From Streptomyces sp. NBC_00289 (GTDB taxonomy: Bacteria; Actinomycetota; Actinomycetes; Streptomycetales; Streptomycetaceae), in the NCBI RefSeq assembly GCF_041435115.1, contig NZ_CP108046.1:5890001-5954000 (forward strand): a stretch of 64,000 bases of DNA. The letters are read 5' to 3'. Positions 7,598 to 16,379 of this stretch are shown one piece after another. A model generated the notes under the pieces. The model saw nothing but the letters and a program-made list of their open reading frames with translations, made no database searches and had not been told where the DNA came from. The position numbers and the translations under genes are program-made. How positions within the stretch are numbered: the stretch's first letter is position 1; every line of letters starts with the position of its first letter.

Positions 7598-9271
7598 TCA
7601 GCCGCCCGTCTTCAGCAGCGCCGCCACGATCGGGCCCGCCGTGTCCCCGCCGTGCCCGCCCGCCTGGACCACGCCCGCGGCCGCCAGGTCGCCCCGGTAC
7701 GCGGTGAACCAGCCGTTCGGCTTCTTCTGGCCGTCGACCTCCGCCGAGCCCGTCTTCGCGCCGTAGCCCGGGCCGAGGCCCGCCATCGCCTTGGCCGCCG
7801 TACCGTACGCGGCCGTGTACTGCATGACTTCCTTGAGCTCGGCCTGCGTCTTCGACGACATCGTGCGCGAGGCCTTCGCGAGGGTGCGGTGGTCCACCGT
7901 CGGGGACACCAGGTACGGCTGGTGGAAGACGCCCGACGCCACCGTCGACGCCACCGACGCCATGTTCAGCGGGTTCATGCGCACCCCGCCCTGACCGATC
8001 AGCGAGGCGCCCATCTGCGCGCCGCTCTGCACCGGGACCGAGCCGTCGAACGAGGGGACGCCGATGGCCCAGTTGTTCAGGCCGAGGCCGTAGACCTGCT
8101 GGGCCTCCTTCGTCAGGTCGCTGTCGGACAGCTTCGGCGCGAAGTTGATGAAGGCGTTGTTGCAGGAGGCACCGAAGCTCATCTTGAACGTGCCCTGCTT
8201 GATCTCGGAGTCGGCGTCGTTGTGGAACGTCCAGCCGGCGAGCTTGTACTTCTTGGGGCAGGGGTGGGACGCGCCCGGGCTGGTCAGGTCCTTCTCGAAC
8301 AGCATGGTCGACGTCACGATCTTCATCGTGGAACCGGGCGCGAGGGAGCCCTGGAAGGCGGTGTTGAAGCCGTGGGAGGTGTTCGCGACGGCGAGGATCT
8401 CGCCCGTCGACGGGCGCATCACCACGACGGAGGCGCGCTTGCGTTCGCTCACCTGCTGCTCGGCCGCCGCCTGCAGGGTCGGGCTCAGCGTGGTCTTCAC
8501 CTCGCCCGGCGTGCCCTTGCTCAGCTCGAGCAGGGTCTTGTCGGACGACTTGGCCGACTTCGACGACGTGCCCCGGACGACCCGGAGTTCGACCCCCGCC
8601 CTGCCGCCGGCCGTCTTGCCGAACTTCTCCCTCAGCCCGTCCAGCACGGTGCCGAGCGACGGGTACTTCGCCGCGGTGATCTTCCCGCCGTCCCGGTCGA
8701 GCGCCGTGACCGGCGGTGTCCCGGACTCCCCGGTGACCAGGGTGTCGCCGTCCTTCAGATCGGGGTGGACGACGGCGGAGTGCCAGTCCACCAGCGGCTT
8801 GCCGTCCTCCGCCCGCCGTACGACCGTCAGCGCGCTGTCGTACGTCAGCGGCTTGCTGGTGCCCTTGTACGACACCGTCGCCTTCACGGAGAAGGGCACC
8901 TTGGCGCCGGTGCGGGCGCCCTCGGTGAGGGTGACGCCCTTGATGCGGGCGTCCTTGGCGTAGCCGGTGAGCAGGGCGGTGGCCGCCGCGCTGTCGTCCG
9001 TGGCGGCCGCGGCCTGCGTGACCTTGCCCTGCTGCCACGCGGTCAGGAAGTGCTCGGCGGTGGTCCGCACCTCCGTCGCCGACAGCGGGCCGGTCCTGAC
9101 GGCCTTCGCCTTCTGCGCGGCGGACGTGGACGACCCCTCGTCGGCCGCCGCCCCGCCGCCGTACAGCGCGTAGGCGCCGAAGCCCACGCCGCCGACGACC
9201 ACGGCGATCACCCCGCCGACCACGGCAGGTCTCGTCTTCCGTCGCTCGGCGACGCGCCCTCGCTTGCCCAC
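7598..9271 (-). CDS. Penicillin-binding protein, MecA_N NTF2-like plus transpeptidase (copy 1)
   Basis: About 557 residues: a short cytoplasmic tail, one membrane anchor (AVVGGVIAVVVGGVGFGAYALY), an NTF2-like MecA_N domain (about residues 55-170), a PBP dimerisation region and a transpeptidase domain. Active-site motifs are STMK (in PGSTMKIVTS), SCN (FGASCNNAF) and KTG (GAKTGSAEVDG). It should cross-link peptidoglycan outside the membrane. The GTG at 9271 is preferred because GGAGG lies 10 bases ahead; a GTG at 9295 adds eight residues. The neighbouring minus-strand gene is a close paralogue. S. coelicolor has a similar pair beside ssgE, from memory. Confidence 0.88.
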   Translation of the reverse strand: MGKRGRVAERRKTRPAVVGGVIAVVVGGVGFGAYALYGGGAAADEGSSTSAAQKAKAVRTGPLSATEVRTTAEHFLTAWQQGKVTQAAAATDDSAAATALLTGYAKDARIKGVTLTEGARTGAKVPFSVKATVSYKGTSKPLTYDSALTVVRRAEDGKPLVDWHSAVVHPDLKDGDTLVTGESGTPPVTALDRDGGKITAAKYPSLGTVLDGLREKFGKTAGGRAGVELRVVRGTSSKSAKSSDKTLLELSKGTPGEVKTTLSPTLQAAAEQQVSERKRASVVVMRPSTGEILAVANTSHGFNTAFQGSLAPGSTMKIVTSTMLFEKDLTSPGASHPCPKKYKLAGWTFHNDADSEIKQGTFKMSFGASCNNAFINFAPKLSDSDLTKEAQQVYGLGLNNWAIGVPSFDGSVPVQSGAQMGASLIGQGGVRMNPLNMASVASTVASGVFHQPYLVSPTVDHRTLAKASRTMSSKTQAELKEVMQYTAAYGTAAKAMAGLGPGYGAKTGSAEVDGQKKPNGWFTAYRGDLAAAGVVQAGGHGGDTAGPIVAALLKTGG

Positions 9272-9385
9272 AGCCTTCGATCCTCCGCGATCCACGGTCC
9301 GTAGGCCCTGGCGGCCTGGCCCTCGTTGCCTTCACACAACCCAACGACGACGACCACACTAGAGTCCCGTCCTGTGCGGGTGACG

Positions 9386-11020
9386 TCAGCCTCCGGCTCG
9401 TAGCACGGCTGCGACAATCGGGCCGGCCGCGTCGCCGCCGTGCCCGCCCTCCTCCGTCATGGCCGCCGCCGCCATGTCGTCGCGGAAACCGGTGAACCAG
9501 CTGTTGGACACGGCCTGTCCGTCGACCTCGGCGGAACCGGTCTTCGCGCCGATGTCCCCGCCGAGACCGGCCATCGCCCGCGTGGCGGTGCCCTGGGTCG
9601 CGGTCAGCCGCATCATCTGCTTGAGCTGCGCGGCGGTGCCGGCCGGCAGACCCTTGGCGGTGGCCAGCCGGCGGTCGTCGAGCCGCGTCGACACCAGGTA
9701 CGGCTGGCGGAAGGAACCCGTGATCGCGGTCGCCGTGACCGAGGCCATGTTCAGCGGGCTCATCTGGACCTGGCCTTGGCCGATGGCGTTGGCCGCGCGG
9801 TCGGGGCCGCCCGAGGCGGGGACACTGCCGTCGAAGGAGACGATGCCGGTCTTCCAGTTGTCCATGCCGAGCCCGAAACGGGTCTGCGCCTCCGTCGTCA
9901 GGGACTCGTCGGTCAGCGGCTTCTCGTCGATCAGCTTGACGAAGGCCGTGTTGCAGGACCGCAGGAAGCTGTTGGCGAGCGTGGCGTTCTCGTTGGGCTG
10001 CATGCCCGTGAGGTTCTTGAACGTCTGGCTCTGCCAGGTTGCGGTGTCCGTGCAGGGGGCGGGGCCGTTCATCGAGGTCACGCCGTTGTCGATGAGCATC
10101 GCGGCGGTGACGATCTTCATCGTGGAGCCGGGCGCGACCCGTCCCTCGAAGGCCGCGTTGAAGCCGTCCTTGCGGTTGTTGGCCACCGCCAGCACCTCAC
10201 CGGTGCTCGGCTTGACGGCCACCACCGACGACTGCGCGTACTGCTTCACCGCCTTCTCGGCCGCCGCCTGCGCGCTCGCGCTCAGCGTCGTCGGCAGCTT
10301 GCCGGCCCGGCCCTTCGCGAGGGTCAGCAGCGAGGTGTCGGCCGTGTCCTGGGCCTCGTGCCGGATCGACAGCTCGATGCCGGGCGTGCCGCCGGCCTTG
10401 TCGCCGTACTTGGCCCGCAGGGCGTCCAGGACGGGGCCGAGCGAGGGGTACTTCGCCTTCGTCAGCACGGTCCCGTCGCGGTCCACCGCCTCGATCGGCG
10501 GGCTCGTGGCCTCGCCGGTGACGAGCGTGTCGCCCTTCTTCAGCTCGGGATGGACGACGGACGGCTGCCAGTCGACCAGCGCCCGCCCGGTGCTGACCCC
10601 GCGCACGACGGTCAGTTCGCTCCTGTACGCCAGGGGCTTGGACTTCCCCTCGAACGACACCGTCGCCCGCACCGAGAAGGGCACGGTGGTGCCGGTCGCC
10701 GTACCCGGCGTGATCTTCACATGCGTGATGTGGGCGGCCTCGGCGTAGGACGTCAGCAGGGGCTCGGCGGCCGCGTCGTTGTTCGTGTACGTGGCCGCGG
10801 TCGCCGCCCGCCCCTTCTCCCAGGCGGCGAAGAACCTGGCCGTCGTCTCCTTGACCTCGTCCTTGCCCGGCGGCCCGGTCTTGACGGCCGCCGGCCGGCC
10901 GGCGCCGGACCCCCCGTCACCATCCAGCGCGGACACGACGTTGAACGCCCCATATCCGGCCCCACCCACCATCACGGCGAACACACTGCCGACGACGGCT
11001 GCCTTGACCCCCTTGCGCAT
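9386..11020 (-). CDS. Penicillin-binding protein, MecA_N NTF2-like plus transpeptidase (copy 2)
   Basis: A 544-residue paralogue of the next gene downstream with the same architecture: membrane anchor AAVVGSVFAVMVGGAGYGAF, MecA_N domain, dimerisation region and transpeptidase. Motifs are STMK (APGSTMKIVTA), SCN (FLRSCNTAF) and KTG (GAKTGSAEVDG). The ATG at 11020 follows a strong GGAGGGG site, and the longer upstream frame is not used. The two copies align almost end to end (GDTLVTGE, PIEAVDRDG/PVTALDRDG, GLGMDNWKTGIVSFDGSVP), so this is an old tandem duplication. About 115 bases separate the genes. Confidence 0.9.
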   Translation of the reverse strand: MRKGVKAAVVGSVFAVMVGGAGYGAFNVVSALDGDGGSGAGRPAAVKTGPPGKDEVKETTARFFAAWEKGRAATAATYTNNDAAAEPLLTSYAEAAHITHVKITPGTATGTTVPFSVRATVSFEGKSKPLAYRSELTVVRGVSTGRALVDWQPSVVHPELKKGDTLVTGEATSPPIEAVDRDGTVLTKAKYPSLGPVLDALRAKYGDKAGGTPGIELSIRHEAQDTADTSLLTLAKGRAGKLPTTLSASAQAAAEKAVKQYAQSSVVAVKPSTGEVLAVANNRKDGFNAAFEGRVAPGSTMKIVTAAMLIDNGVTSMNGPAPCTDTATWQSQTFKNLTGMQPNENATLANSFLRSCNTAFVKLIDEKPLTDESLTTEAQTRFGLGMDNWKTGIVSFDGSVPASGGPDRAANAIGQGQVQMSPLNMASVTATAITGSFRQPYLVSTRLDDRRLATAKGLPAGTAAQLKQMMRLTATQGTATRAMAGLGGDIGAKTGSAEVDGQAVSNSWFTGFRDDMAAAAMTEEGGHGGDAAGPIVAAVLRAGG

Positions 11021-11210
11021 GGCGCGGTCCCCTCCCCGTTTCCAGTGCTCCGACTGTATGTGGCGGGAGGGACGTCTGTGAGGTGAGTTTTCCGTATGGT
11101 GTCCGAACGGAGATCGCGCGATGGGCGGAACGGGCGCGCACGGCGGCCCGAGCCCGCCATGCGGCCACATACGTGAACAGTGATCGTCCTTCGGGACGTC
11201 CGGGTCCGGG

Positions 11211-12668
11211 TCAGCCGGCCATGACACTGCCGAACTCGGGGTATCCGCTGGTGGAGACACCGACGGTGGACGGGCCGAAGGAGACGACTCCGGTGGTGCC
11301 GATCGCGGTGCCGTCGGAGAGAAGACCGACGACGTTGCCGTTCCAGTCGTTCTCCCCGTTGGCGCCGATGGTCAGGTCGGCCTTCTTGTCGCCGTTGACG
11401 TCGGAGAGGAAGACCTCACCGCCGAAGTAGTCGGACTTCTCGTTGCCGCCGGGTATGCCGGCGGTGTCCTGGTGGAAGTACTGGCTGCCGGCGGCGGTGA
11501 CGCCGGAGGCGGAGCCGTACAGCACGGTGACCGCGCCGGTGTCGCCCACGGAGGCGCCGGTGGTGGTGAGGTTCTCGGCGGGCGCGCTGACGGCGACGTC
11601 GGCGTAGCCGTCCCCGTTGATGTCGCCGACGGAGACCTCCCAGCCGAAGCGGTCGTCCGTCTCGGCGGCGCTGGGGACGCCCGCGGTGTCCTGGCCGATG
11701 GAGTGGACCGTGTAGGAGCTGTAGTCGTTGCCGTAGACGACGCCGATCTTCCCGCCCTTCACGGCCCCGGGGATGCCGTCGTCCCAGGTCTCGCCGATGA
11801 CGACGTCGTCCTTGCCGTCCCCGTTGAGGTCCCCGGTGTCGCTGATCATGCCGGCCGCCAGGTCCTCCTGGGAGCCGTCCTCCAGCTTGGTGCCGGTGGG
11901 CGAGGCGTAGATGAGCACGTTGGTGCTGAAGTTGGTGTCGGCGTCGTAGCCGCCCACGATCAGGTCGTCGCCGCCGCCTCCGTTGAAGTCGCCGGTGGCC
12001 AGGTGCAGGGCGCCGGCGTCGGTGCCTTTGACGATGCGCGCGGTGGCGTAGTAACGGCCGCCGTTGCCGCCGGCCTTGGTGAAGCCGCCGCGGAAGACCC
12101 AGACCTTGGCGGAGGTGCCGCCGCTGGCCAGGTCGGTCTTGCCGTCGGGGTCGAAGTCGCCGGCGGCCAGCGACTTGCCGAAGCTGTCCTGACCCGAGGG
12201 GGACGGGTCGGCGACGGTGGTGCCGCCCGCGAGGCCGGCGGCGGAGCCCCAGACGATGGTGACGGCACCACCGTCCGTGTCGCTGCCGACGTCCTCGCCC
12301 GGAGCGCCGACGGCGAGGTCGGCGTAGCCGTCCCCGTTGAAGTCGCCCGCGGCGGTGGAGGTGCCGAAGAAGTCGTTCGTCTCGGCGCTGCCCGGGACCC
12401 CGGCGGAGTTCTGGCTGATCAGCGTCCGGCCGGCGGTTCTGAGACCGCTCGGCGATCCGTACATCACGGCGATCTGCCCGGCGCGGGACTTGCCGCCGAC
12501 GGCGGCGAGCGGTGCCGAGACGGCGATGTCCCGGTATCCGTCCCCGTTGAAGTCACCCTGCAGGCCGGAGCCCGCGGCGGAGGCGGTCCCGGCGGCGACC
12601 GTCAGCAGACCGCCGGTGAGTCCGGCGGCCGCGACCGTGGCCAGGGCGATGCGTACACGTGCGTGCAT
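11211..12668 (-). CDS. Secreted FG-GAP / integrin-alpha-like beta-propeller protein
   Basis: A 485-residue exported protein. The Sec signal peptide is MHARVRIALATVAAAGLTGG...ASA, cleaved near residue 30. The mature part is a chain of FG-GAP repeats with Ca-binding loops DFNGDGYRD, DFNGDGYAD, DFDPDGKTD, DLNGDGKDD, DINGDGYAD and DVNGDKKAD, consistent with a seven-bladed propeller. Start ATG at 12668 has a GGAG site. Function unknown; such proteins often bind ligands outside the cell. It lies just beyond attL, so it was the gene downstream of pmt before the element integrated. Confidence 0.85.
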   Translation of the reverse strand: MHARVRIALATVAAAGLTGGLLTVAAGTASAAGSGLQGDFNGDGYRDIAVSAPLAAVGGKSRAGQIAVMYGSPSGLRTAGRTLISQNSAGVPGSAETNDFFGTSTAAGDFNGDGYADLAVGAPGEDVGSDTDGGAVTIVWGSAAGLAGGTTVADPSPSGQDSFGKSLAAGDFDPDGKTDLASGGTSAKVWVFRGGFTKAGGNGGRYYATARIVKGTDAGALHLATGDFNGGGGDDLIVGGYDADTNFSTNVLIYASPTGTKLEDGSQEDLAAGMISDTGDLNGDGKDDVVIGETWDDGIPGAVKGGKIGVVYGNDYSSYTVHSIGQDTAGVPSAAETDDRFGWEVSVGDINGDGYADVAVSAPAENLTTTGASVGDTGAVTVLYGSASGVTAAGSQYFHQDTAGIPGGNEKSDYFGGEVFLSDVNGDKKADLTIGANGENDWNGNVVGLLSDGTAIGTTGVVSFGPSTVGVSTSGYPEFGSVMAG

Positions 12669-12824
12669 GCGGGCGTTCTCCAGAGCATGCGGGGACACCT
12701 GACGGTGTCCCGGTCCGGTGGGAGCGCCATGCCCCGCGGTCCGCAGACGCGGCGATGGCGTATCCCAGACCTCCGAAGTGACCACCGGGTTGTACGCGAG
12801 CTGCACGAAAGCCGAAATCCCAGG

Positions 12825-12909
12825 TCAGACCCAGGTGTCGAGCCACATCCGCGACCGCCAGTCGTCGATGGGGATCGCCTGGCCCGTGTACAGCGGCCAG
12901 AAGTAGATG
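12825..12909. repeat. attL: displaced native 3' end of pmt
   Basis: Read on the minus strand from the core this encodes IYFWPLYTGQAIPIDDW then RSRMWLDTWV and a TGA stop. It matches the C-terminus of the intact pmt product at the other end of the element (IYFWPIFTGQALPMDSW, RGRMWLDTWV). The first 16 bases (12894-12909, CGGCCAGAAGTAGATG on the plus strand) are identical to 46743-46758, and similarity stops abruptly just to the right. That 16-mer is the likely crossover core. The stranded tail has no start codon and is not expressed as a gene. Confidence 0.85.
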
Positions 12910-12978
12910 GAGTGTCGCAGCCCATGAAGCTTAGGGCCCTGGCCAGCAGGTTTCCTCCTAACCAGGGCCTCCCCGGGC

Positions 12979-14238
12979 CTACTGGGCCGTCTCGGGGCCG
13001 TGAGCATGGTCCGGAGGGGGTCCGAAGAGTCCGTCCACGGCCTTCCGGGTCCGCCCCTCGCTGCTCGGCATCAGGTGCGTGTAGGTGCGCAGAGTGAAGC
13101 CCGGATCGGCGTGGCCCAGGTACTGACTCAGCGCCCGAATGTTCTCGCCCGCGTCCAGCAGGACCGACGCGTAGAAGTGCCGCAGCGCGTGCATACCGTG
13201 CTGCGGCGCAGAGGCGTAGCGCTCTCCCTCCTTGGCCGGCGGGATGATTCCGGCGACCGCGAGGGCGGGCTTCCACATGTGGTCATTGAAGTGGCTGACC
13301 CGGACGAAGCTGCCGCCGGCGCCGCTGAAGATGAGCGACTTCGTCACGGGCGGCCCGTCCGGCGTCCGCCAGGGCAGCGTGACGGTGACGGGCGGGTTCA
13401 GCTTGGAGTGCGCGACGAGCGCCGCCGCGACAGAGCGGGGGAGCGGCACGGAGCGCGTCTTGCCGCCCTTGGGGAGCGCGAACACGTACTTCCCGCGGAT
13501 CCGCTTGAGCTGGTGCTGCACGCGTACCCACTCGCCCTCGTAGTCCAGCTCCTCTACGTCGAGGCCGAAGACCTCGCCCTGCCGGAGGCCGCAGCCGCTC
13601 GCGATGTCCACGGCCGTACGAAGGTGCGCGGGCAGGGCGGCCCGCACCGTGAGCACCTGCGTGGGGGCCCACGGCGTGACGCGAGGCTGTCCGGGCTTGG
13701 GGATCTGGACGGATCGGGCTTGGCAGGGGTTCTTGGTGATCAGTCCGTCATCGACGGCGGCGGAGAACGCCGCCGAGACGGTCCCAAAGATGATCCGGCG
13801 ATGCGACGAGGCGGGAACGCTTTTCTCCAGCCCACCCAACCACGTACGGATGTGGCCCGGCTGGAAGGCGGGCATCGGGCGCGTGCCGATGTATGGGTAG
13901 GCGTGCAGCCTCAGCCGCCGCTCGGCAGCCTCGCGGCTGTTGATCTCTGTGGTGTGGGTGGCCACCCACTTCTCGGCGAACTGCTGGAAGGTGATGCGGC
14001 CAGCGCGCGGGTCGATGTACTGTCCGCGCGCCATGTCAGCGGCCGTCTCGTTGAGCCACTTCTCGGCGAGCCGCTTCTGCTTGTCAGGGAAGGACTTGGA
14101 CTTCTCGGTGCCGTCAGGGCCGACGTATCGGGCGCGGTAGCGCATGCCGACGCCGTGCCGGTCGCTCTTAACCCGTACGGCCTTTCCGCCGGCAGTGGAC
14201 TCGGTCTTGTACCAGCGGTCTTGGATGTGGCCTGCCAC
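12979..14238 (-). CDS. int: Tyrosine site-specific integrase
   Basis: A 419-residue phage-type integrase. The N-terminal arm-binding and SAM-like regions (MARGQYIDPRAGRITFQQFAEKWV) precede the catalytic domain, with the Arg in SGCGLRQGEVFGL, the HxxR pair in HALRHFYAS, a later His in LGHADPGFTL and the nucleophile Tyr in RTYTHLMP. It would recombine attP with the 3' end of pmt. A GTG start at 14238 is chosen because GGAAAGG stands ahead of it and the frame upstream has no clear homology. It lies 70 bases from the attL core, the usual int-att arrangement. Confidence 0.93.
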   Translation of the reverse strand: MAGHIQDRWYKTESTAGGKAVRVKSDRHGVGMRYRARYVGPDGTEKSKSFPDKQKRLAEKWLNETAADMARGQYIDPRAGRITFQQFAEKWVATHTTEINSREAAERRLRLHAYPYIGTRPMPAFQPGHIRTWLGGLEKSVPASSHRRIIFGTVSAAFSAAVDDGLITKNPCQARSVQIPKPGQPRVTPWAPTQVLTVRAALPAHLRTAVDIASGCGLRQGEVFGLDVEELDYEGEWVRVQHQLKRIRGKYVFALPKGGKTRSVPLPRSVAAALVAHSKLNPPVTVTLPWRTPDGPPVTKSLIFSGAGGSFVRVSHFNDHMWKPALAVAGIIPPAKEGERYASAPQHGMHALRHFYASVLLDAGENIRALSQYLGHADPGFTLRTYTHLMPSSEGRTRKAVDGLFGPPPDHAHGPETAQ

Positions 14239-14311
14239 GTGTTGTGCCTTTCCGGGGTACGGAACGAGGGCGGGCCCTGGTAGGCCCGCCCTCGGTGGTC
14301 GTGATGTCGGA

Positions 14312-14548
14312 TCAGGCGGCGTTGCTGATGTCCGCCTGCATCTGTTCGGTGATCCAGCTGTGCACGGCGTCGGGTTCATAGCGGACGTGCTTGCCGACGC
14401 GGAATCCCGGCGGGCCGGTGCGCTTCTTGCGCCACTGGTAGACGGTCTCCAGCGGGACGTCGAAGAGGTCAGCGATGTCGTCGGGTGTGAGGTACCTGTC
14501 GGGGAGTCCGCGCCGGAGGGTGGCGCGAGGATCGGAGGCGGTGGGCAT
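14312..14548 (-). CDS. xis: Excisionase, helix-turn-helix (MerR-like)
   Basis: A 78-residue DNA-binding protein: RYLTPDDIADLFDVPLETVYQWRKKRTGP then GFRVGKHVRYEPDAVHSWI. This is the compact winged HTH_17 fold of Streptomyces AICE excisionases. The ATG at 14548 has GAGGAG at proper spacing. It lies directly upstream of int on the same strand and should bias recombination toward excision. Confidence 0.88.
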   Translation of the reverse strand: MPTASDPRATLRRGLPDRYLTPDDIADLFDVPLETVYQWRKKRTGPPGFRVGKHVRYEPDAVHSWITEQMQADISNAA

Positions 14549-14703
14549 GTGCTCTCCTCGGGGTCCGGCCTTCTGGGGGATCCGCAACATCCGCCACGCC
14601 GCAACATTGCTGGTCAGCGGATTGAATCTGTGGCGGATGCCGGTGGTGTTGCGGATAGGTGCCGCCGCACGCGGGTGCGGCGGCACCTGTTGGGCGGGCG
14701 GGT

Positions 14704-15951
14704 TCAGCCGACGCTGCGCAGGGTGCGTGTGTCGGTCTCCGCGAACATGTGGCGGCTCTCGGAAGGGGTATCCGCCACAGATTCACCCCCGCTGACCTGC
14801 GGTGTTGCGGCTGTTGCGGCTGTTGCGGACTTCCCGGGGAGAGGGGGGCAGTAGCGGGCCCAGGCGTCGCTCAGGTCTTCCGCGTAGTAGCCCTTGGGGG
14901 TGGTGCTGCCGACCCGGATGCCCTTGGGTTTGATCGGGGTGGTGTCGGGGCGCACGTACTGGCTCAGGAGCTTGGACAGCCGACGGGCGGTGAGCGGCTT
15001 GATGGCCTGTCCGTCCTCGCTCATGTCGGCCCAGGGCGCGTCATCGAGGGAGAGGAGGACTTCGAGGATGGCTGCGGTGGGCATCCGGTCGACTCCGCAG
15101 AACACCTTGTCGCGGAGGTCGGTCAACAGCCGCACTCCGAGGGAGGCTTCGTTACCGCTGTTTGCGGCCTTGATGAGTTCGATGCAGGCGGCGCGGGCCC
15201 GCTCGGGCCAGTGCCCGCCGGCCGCGTCTGCGACAGCTAGGAGCGGTTCCCACACGTCCGCCGGCCGGTCCGTGACGCCCTCGGGCATCTCGGGCCACGC
15301 CTCGGCGACCTGGTCGTGCAGGGTGGCGGTCCAGTCCGCGAGCCGGTCCCGCAGTACGTGACCTTGCTTCTCGTGGACGCGGCGCCGGTAGGGCTCGCAC
15401 TTCTCGTTGGGTGCCTTCTTGCGCATGCGGATGATGACCGACCTGGTCAGGATCGTGTCCGGCAGGGAGCCGAGTCCGGCCATGGCGACCGCGCAGAACG
15501 AGGGGAGGAAGGCTGCCTTCTGGTCGGATCCGTCCCCGATGCAGCGCAGGGACTTGGCGCCGCGCCGGTAGCCGGAGTTGAGAAACCCGCGGACTTCCTC
15601 GTTCCCGCCTGCCTTGGGGCCGAAAACGGTGTCGATTTCGTCGAAGAGGAGGGTGGGGGTGCCCTCATCTGCGGAGACGAGCCGGAACAGGGCGTTCGCT
15701 GAGGCGTTGACCGTGGTCGCCGCGCGTGGGGTGAGGGTCTCGATGATCTCCAGCGCGCGAGACTTTCCCGAGCCCGGTTCGGGGCTGAGGAAGGCAATGC
15801 GCGCGGTGCCGTCCAGCGCGTCCATCAGGTGCGCGTGGGCGTCCCACAGGGCCACGGCGACGTAGGCGTGTTCGGTGGGGAAGACGTTGAAGCGGCGGTG
15901 GAAGGCTTCCACCTCGTCGAGCAGCGCGGCCCCGTCGATGATCTCGGTCAT
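14704..15951 (-). CDS. DUF3631 ATPase, replication-associated
   Basis: A 415-residue protein with P-loop PEPGSGKSRALEII (Walker A) and LLFDEIDTVFG (Walker B), followed by arginine-rich segments (GYRRGAKSLRCIG, LTRSVIIRMRKK) and a C-terminal region resembling DUF3631 (RLSKLLSQYVRPDTTPIKPKGIRVGS, KGYYAEDLSDAWARY). DUF3631 proteins accompany primase-polymerases on mobile elements and probably act as the replicative helicase or loader. Its ATG overlaps the preceding stop as ATGA. It is the third gene of a rep operon (primpol, small protein, ATPase). Confidence 0.8.
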   Translation of the reverse strand: MTEIIDGAALLDEVEAFHRRFNVFPTEHAYVAVALWDAHAHLMDALDGTARIAFLSPEPGSGKSRALEIIETLTPRAATTVNASANALFRLVSADEGTPTLLFDEIDTVFGPKAGGNEEVRGFLNSGYRRGAKSLRCIGDGSDQKAAFLPSFCAVAMAGLGSLPDTILTRSVIIRMRKKAPNEKCEPYRRRVHEKQGHVLRDRLADWTATLHDQVAEAWPEMPEGVTDRPADVWEPLLAVADAAGGHWPERARAACIELIKAANSGNEASLGVRLLTDLRDKVFCGVDRMPTAAILEVLLSLDDAPWADMSEDGQAIKPLTARRLSKLLSQYVRPDTTPIKPKGIRVGSTTPKGYYAEDLSDAWARYCPPLPGKSATAATAATPQVSGGESVADTPSESRHMFAETDTRTLRSVG

Positions 15952-16379
15952 GCGGCGGCCCTCCTTTCGGGCAAGGTCACGGGCTGCCCCGTGCAGGCGG
16001 CGTTGTGAGCGGCGTAGTCGGCCGCGAGCGCGGCCACGTTCGGGGCTCCGGTGGCGCTGCCGGTCTGCCCGCAGGCACAGGCGTAGGCGGCGTTCGGGGT
16101 GTCGCCGGGGCGTGTGGACCAGCGGGCCCCGTCCCAGTGATGCTGGTAGAGCGGTGGGGCGTAGATGCGGATGCCGGGCCGCTCCGGGGTCGGGTCGGGG
16201 GTGCCGTGGCGTGCCTGGTCGCTGCGGAACTTCTCAGGGCGTACAGCAGTGGGGACGCCCTTACGGGCGACGACCCTTCGCACGCCCACGGCCTGCCCGG
16301 GCAGAGACCGTTGGGCGTCCTGCGACCCGGTGGTGGCTTCCTGTTGGCCTTCCAAGAGGGGAGGGGGTGGGGTGTTCAT
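15948..16379 (-). CDS. Hypothetical AICE replication-operon protein
   Basis: A 143-residue protein not recognised. The N-terminal half is Gln/Arg-rich and probably disordered (PPPPLLEGQQEATTGSQDAQ). The C-terminal half has IYAPPLYQHHWDGARW and a Cys pair (AYACACGQTGSATGAP) then AALAADYAAHNAACTG. It overlaps both neighbours by ATGA, a layout that implies obligatory co-translation with the primase-polymerase and the DUF3631 ATPase. A small accessory or zinc-binding factor of replication is a guess only. Confidence 0.65.
   Translation of the reverse strand: MNTPPPPLLEGQQEATTGSQDAQRSLPGQAVGVRRVVARKGVPTAVRPEKFRSDQARHGTPDPTPERPGIRIYAPPLYQHHWDGARWSTRPGDTPNAAYACACGQTGSATGAPNVAALAADYAAHNAACTGQPVTLPERRAAA

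Noticed and set aside
7652..9304. Long plus-strand frame of 550 codons over PBP copy 1
   Set aside because: Antisense shadow of the PBP gene, with Arg/Gly-rich composition and no motifs.
12825..13007. A small gene encoding a 60-residue protein at attL
   Set aside because: The only conserved part is the displaced pmt tail. The upstream codons run through element DNA and the integrase end.
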